A stretch of DNA of 64,000 nt from positions 62,001-126,000 of the forward strand of contig NZ_RAHH01000011.1 of the NCBI RefSeq assembly GCF_003602095.1, read 5' to 3'. The position numbers were made by a program, and so were the translations under genes. Source of the DNA: Rahnella woolbedingensis (lineage in GTDB: Bacteria > Pseudomonadota > Gammaproteobacteria > Enterobacterales > Enterobacteriaceae). Below are positions 62,502-64,000 of the stretch, piece after piece. The notes under the pieces were generated by a model. That model was not told the origin of the DNA. It made no database searches and worked only from the letters and a program-made list of their open reading frames with translations. Position 1 is the stretch's first letter, and each line of letters opens with the position of its first letter.

Positions 62502-62633
62502 CGGATTTTCCATGAGTTGTCAAAAATGAAGAACGCCATACCAGCGTCGCTAATCTTAAAAATTGTCTGAGAGTTTAGCGCGTGAATGCGTTTTGTCGCA
62601 AAGATTGGATCGATGGTTGCAATAGGTTTGATA

Positions 62634-62660
62634 GCTGAGACCTTAGAAAAAGGCCTCAGC
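62634..62660 (-). terminator. Hairpin downstream of rlmJ
   Basis: GCTGAGACC (62634-62642) and GGCCTCAGC (62652-62660) form a 9-bp stem with one mismatch. It lies 17 bp after the rlmJ stop. The T-tract is weak, so efficiency is uncertain. Confidence 0.5.
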
Positions 62661-62677
62661 CAGGGGAAAAGCTTTAC

Positions 62678-63520
62678 TTACTCAGGCACTACCCAATTAA
62701 CCGTAGTATGACCGGTACCGGAAGGTACCAGCACTTTCAGCAGCCACGGCAGAACGTTGTTCATCTGCTGCTCGAGTTTCCACGGCGGGTTAATCACAAT
62801 CATGCCGGAAGCGGTCATGCCGCGCTGATCGCTGTCCGGACGCACGCCCAGTTCGATTTGCAGAATACGGCGAATGCCGGTGGCTTCGAGATCACGCAGC
62901 ATTTTTTTGATTTGCTGGCGCATCACCACCGGATACCACAGCGCGTAAGTGCCGGTCGCAAAACGCTTGTAGCCTTCCTGAATCCCTTTTACCACGTCCT
63001 GATAATCGGTTTTCATTTCATACGGCGGGTCCATCAGGATCAGACCACGGCGTGAAAGCGGTGGCAACTGGGCTTTCAGCTGCTGATAACCATCGGCGCG
63101 CGCAACGCGGGTACGGTCATCTTTCTGGAATTCACTGCGCAGCAGCGGGAAATCGCTCGGGTGCAGTTCGGTCAGATGCAGTTTGTCGTCTTCGCGCAAT
63201 AACTGACGGGCAATCAGCGGCGAACCCGGGTAATAACGCAGATTTTCATTGCGGTTGAAGTGATTGACGACCGACATATACGCCGCCAGTTCTTCAGGAA
63301 TATCGTCCCGCTGCCAGATGCGTGCGATGCCTTCCAGATATTCGCCGGTGCGTTCGGCGTGTTCGCCGCTCAGCTGATAGCGCCCGGCACCCGCGTGGGT
63401 GTCGAGATAAAGGAAGGGCTTTTCTTTTTCTTTCAGGGATTCAATGATCAGGCTCTGAACGGTATGTTTCAGTACGTCAGCATGGTTGCCAGCGTGGAAG
63501 CTGTGGCGGTAACTCAACAT
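62678..63520 (-). CDS. rlmJ: 23S rRNA (adenine(2030)-N6)-methyltransferase RlmJ
   Basis: RlmJ methylates A2030 of 23S rRNA. The 280-residue product has exactly the E. coli length, the conserved N-terminus MLSYRHSFHAGNHADVLKHT and the N6-adenine methyltransferase motif IV DPPYE (about residue 164). Synteny with gor is conserved. Fully intact. The upstream neighbour in E. coli is prlC; here a phosphoglycerate mutase-like gene follows instead. Confidence 0.94.
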   Translation of the reverse strand: MLSYRHSFHAGNHADVLKHTVQSLIIESLKEKEKPFLYLDTHAGAGRYQLSGEHAERTGEYLEGIARIWQRDDIPEELAAYMSVVNHFNRNENLRYYPGSPLIARQLLREDDKLHLTELHPSDFPLLRSEFQKDDRTRVARADGYQQLKAQLPPLSRRGLILMDPPYEMKTDYQDVVKGIQEGYKRFATGTYALWYPVVMRQQIKKMLRDLEATGIRRILQIELGVRPDSDQRGMTASGMIVINPPWKLEQQMNNVLPWLLKVLVPSGTGHTTVNWVVPE

Positions 63521-63706
63521 AGGTCTTACGTTTCCGTATGATAGGTGTAGACAGTAAAATCAGTGGGTTACCGGATTTTTATACTGTACTGGGATGCAGC
63601 GGCAAGCGGCCATGATGTGCGGCACGCCTCTAATACGGCTTAGTATAAACTGTCTGGCGATGAAAATGGCAAAAGCCTTGCTCAAATCGCCAGACGGGCT
63701 GCCATC

Positions 63707-64000
63707 CTATGACGCGTTCGGACAGGTTTCAGACACGCCGTTAAGGTTTTCAGCCTCTTTTTTGAAGCTGACTTTTTGTGTCGGTGCGGATTTATCCAGT
63801 GTCACAATGAAAATACTGTCAAAATCGCTGCCCGGCCATTCAGGCACCCTATTCGGATCGCCGCCATTTTCTTTCACAATCTTTTTGACGATTTTGTCCA
63901 GATTCTTGTGCTCCCAGGCGACAAAAATCAGGGCGTTCTGGTACTTATCGTTCTGTAATTCTTTGGCTACGCCATCCGCATCATCGGCATTGTACGCAAT
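63707..64000 (-). CDS. Histidine phosphatase (phosphoglycerate mutase-like) family protein, N-terminus outside window
   Basis: The C-terminal 97 residues are visible; the frame stops at 63707 and stays open to the window edge. Segments AYNADDADGVAKEL and ALIFVAWEHKNLDKIVKKIV contain the second conserved His (EH) of the histidine phosphatase superfamily, followed by VPEWPGSDFDSIFIVTLD, typical of the periplasmic or cytosolic members. The catalytic N-terminal RHG motif would lie outside the window. The function is not determinable. The gap to rlmJ (63521-63706) holds no gene. Confidence 0.8.
   Translation of the reverse strand: MAYNADDADGVAKELQNDKYQNALIFVAWEHKNLDKIVKKIVKENGGDPNRVPEWPGSDFDSIFIVTLDKSAPTQKVSFKKEAENLNGVSETCPNAS

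Overview
The window is a chromosomal segment of a Gram-negative enterobacterium. The blocks yhjC-yhjD-yhjE-yhjG-pdeH-kdgK-yhjJ, ebgR-ebgA-ebgC-ygjI with ygjJ-ygjK, and gor-rlmJ match Escherichia coli gene content and largely its order. Two mqo copies, a chromosomal Qnr, an Hcp remnant and inserted cdh suggest a Yersiniaceae genus such as Rahnella, Ewingella or Rouxiella. The genus is an inference from gene content and the family is only moderately certain. No rRNA, tRNA, insertion sequence or CRISPR array was seen.

Layout. 1-12.6 kb: the yhj block with cdh inserted, a short-chain dehydrogenase and ycgR. The c-di-GMP phosphodiesterase gene pdeH and the flagellar brake gene ycgR each carry a consensus-like FliA (sigma-28) promoter, so both ends of the c-di-GMP motility brake lie within 10 kb and appear to belong to the flagellar regulon. 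12.9-15.4 kb: a four-gene operon of cytochrome b561, a periplasmic TPR protein, an ECF sigma factor and a membrane anti-sigma factor. 15.6-19.4 kb: tandem malate:quinone oxidoreductases whose leaders are also duplicated. 19.4-29.3 kb: the ebg/ygj sugar locus, in which ebgR, ebgA, ebgC and ygjI run leftward and ygjJ-ygjK run divergently; both promoter regions carry the same palindromic motif, probably the EbgR operator.

29.4-40.8 kb is an accessory island: a RelE-type toxin-antitoxin pair, an NCS1 permease, and a type I restriction-modification operon (hsdM-hsdS-rhuM-hsdR) followed by a YgjP-like metallopeptidase and a DUF6880-like protein. hsdM has a frameshift at its 5' end and a changed catalytic motif (NPLF instead of NPPF), so modification by this system is doubtful although hsdR looks intact. 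Next to it is a Qnr-type pentapeptide protein.

41.6-64 kb: dcp, an Ada-type alkylation repair protein with a PEP-mutase-family partner, two MFS exporters (one with a divergent TetR regulator and a clear operator), a frameshifted Hcp pseudogene beside a probably frameshifted periplasmic protein gene, an ABC exporter, a FemAB/GNAT-like protein, cynT, msrA, an unrecognised lipoprotein plus Lys/Pro-rich periplasmic protein operon downstream of an 11-C tract, a small tautomerase, a YcaC-like hydrolase, a LysR regulator divergent from a monooxygenase, cho with a LexA box inside its promoter spacer, small unknown proteins, gor, rlmJ and a partial phosphoglycerate-mutase-like protein.
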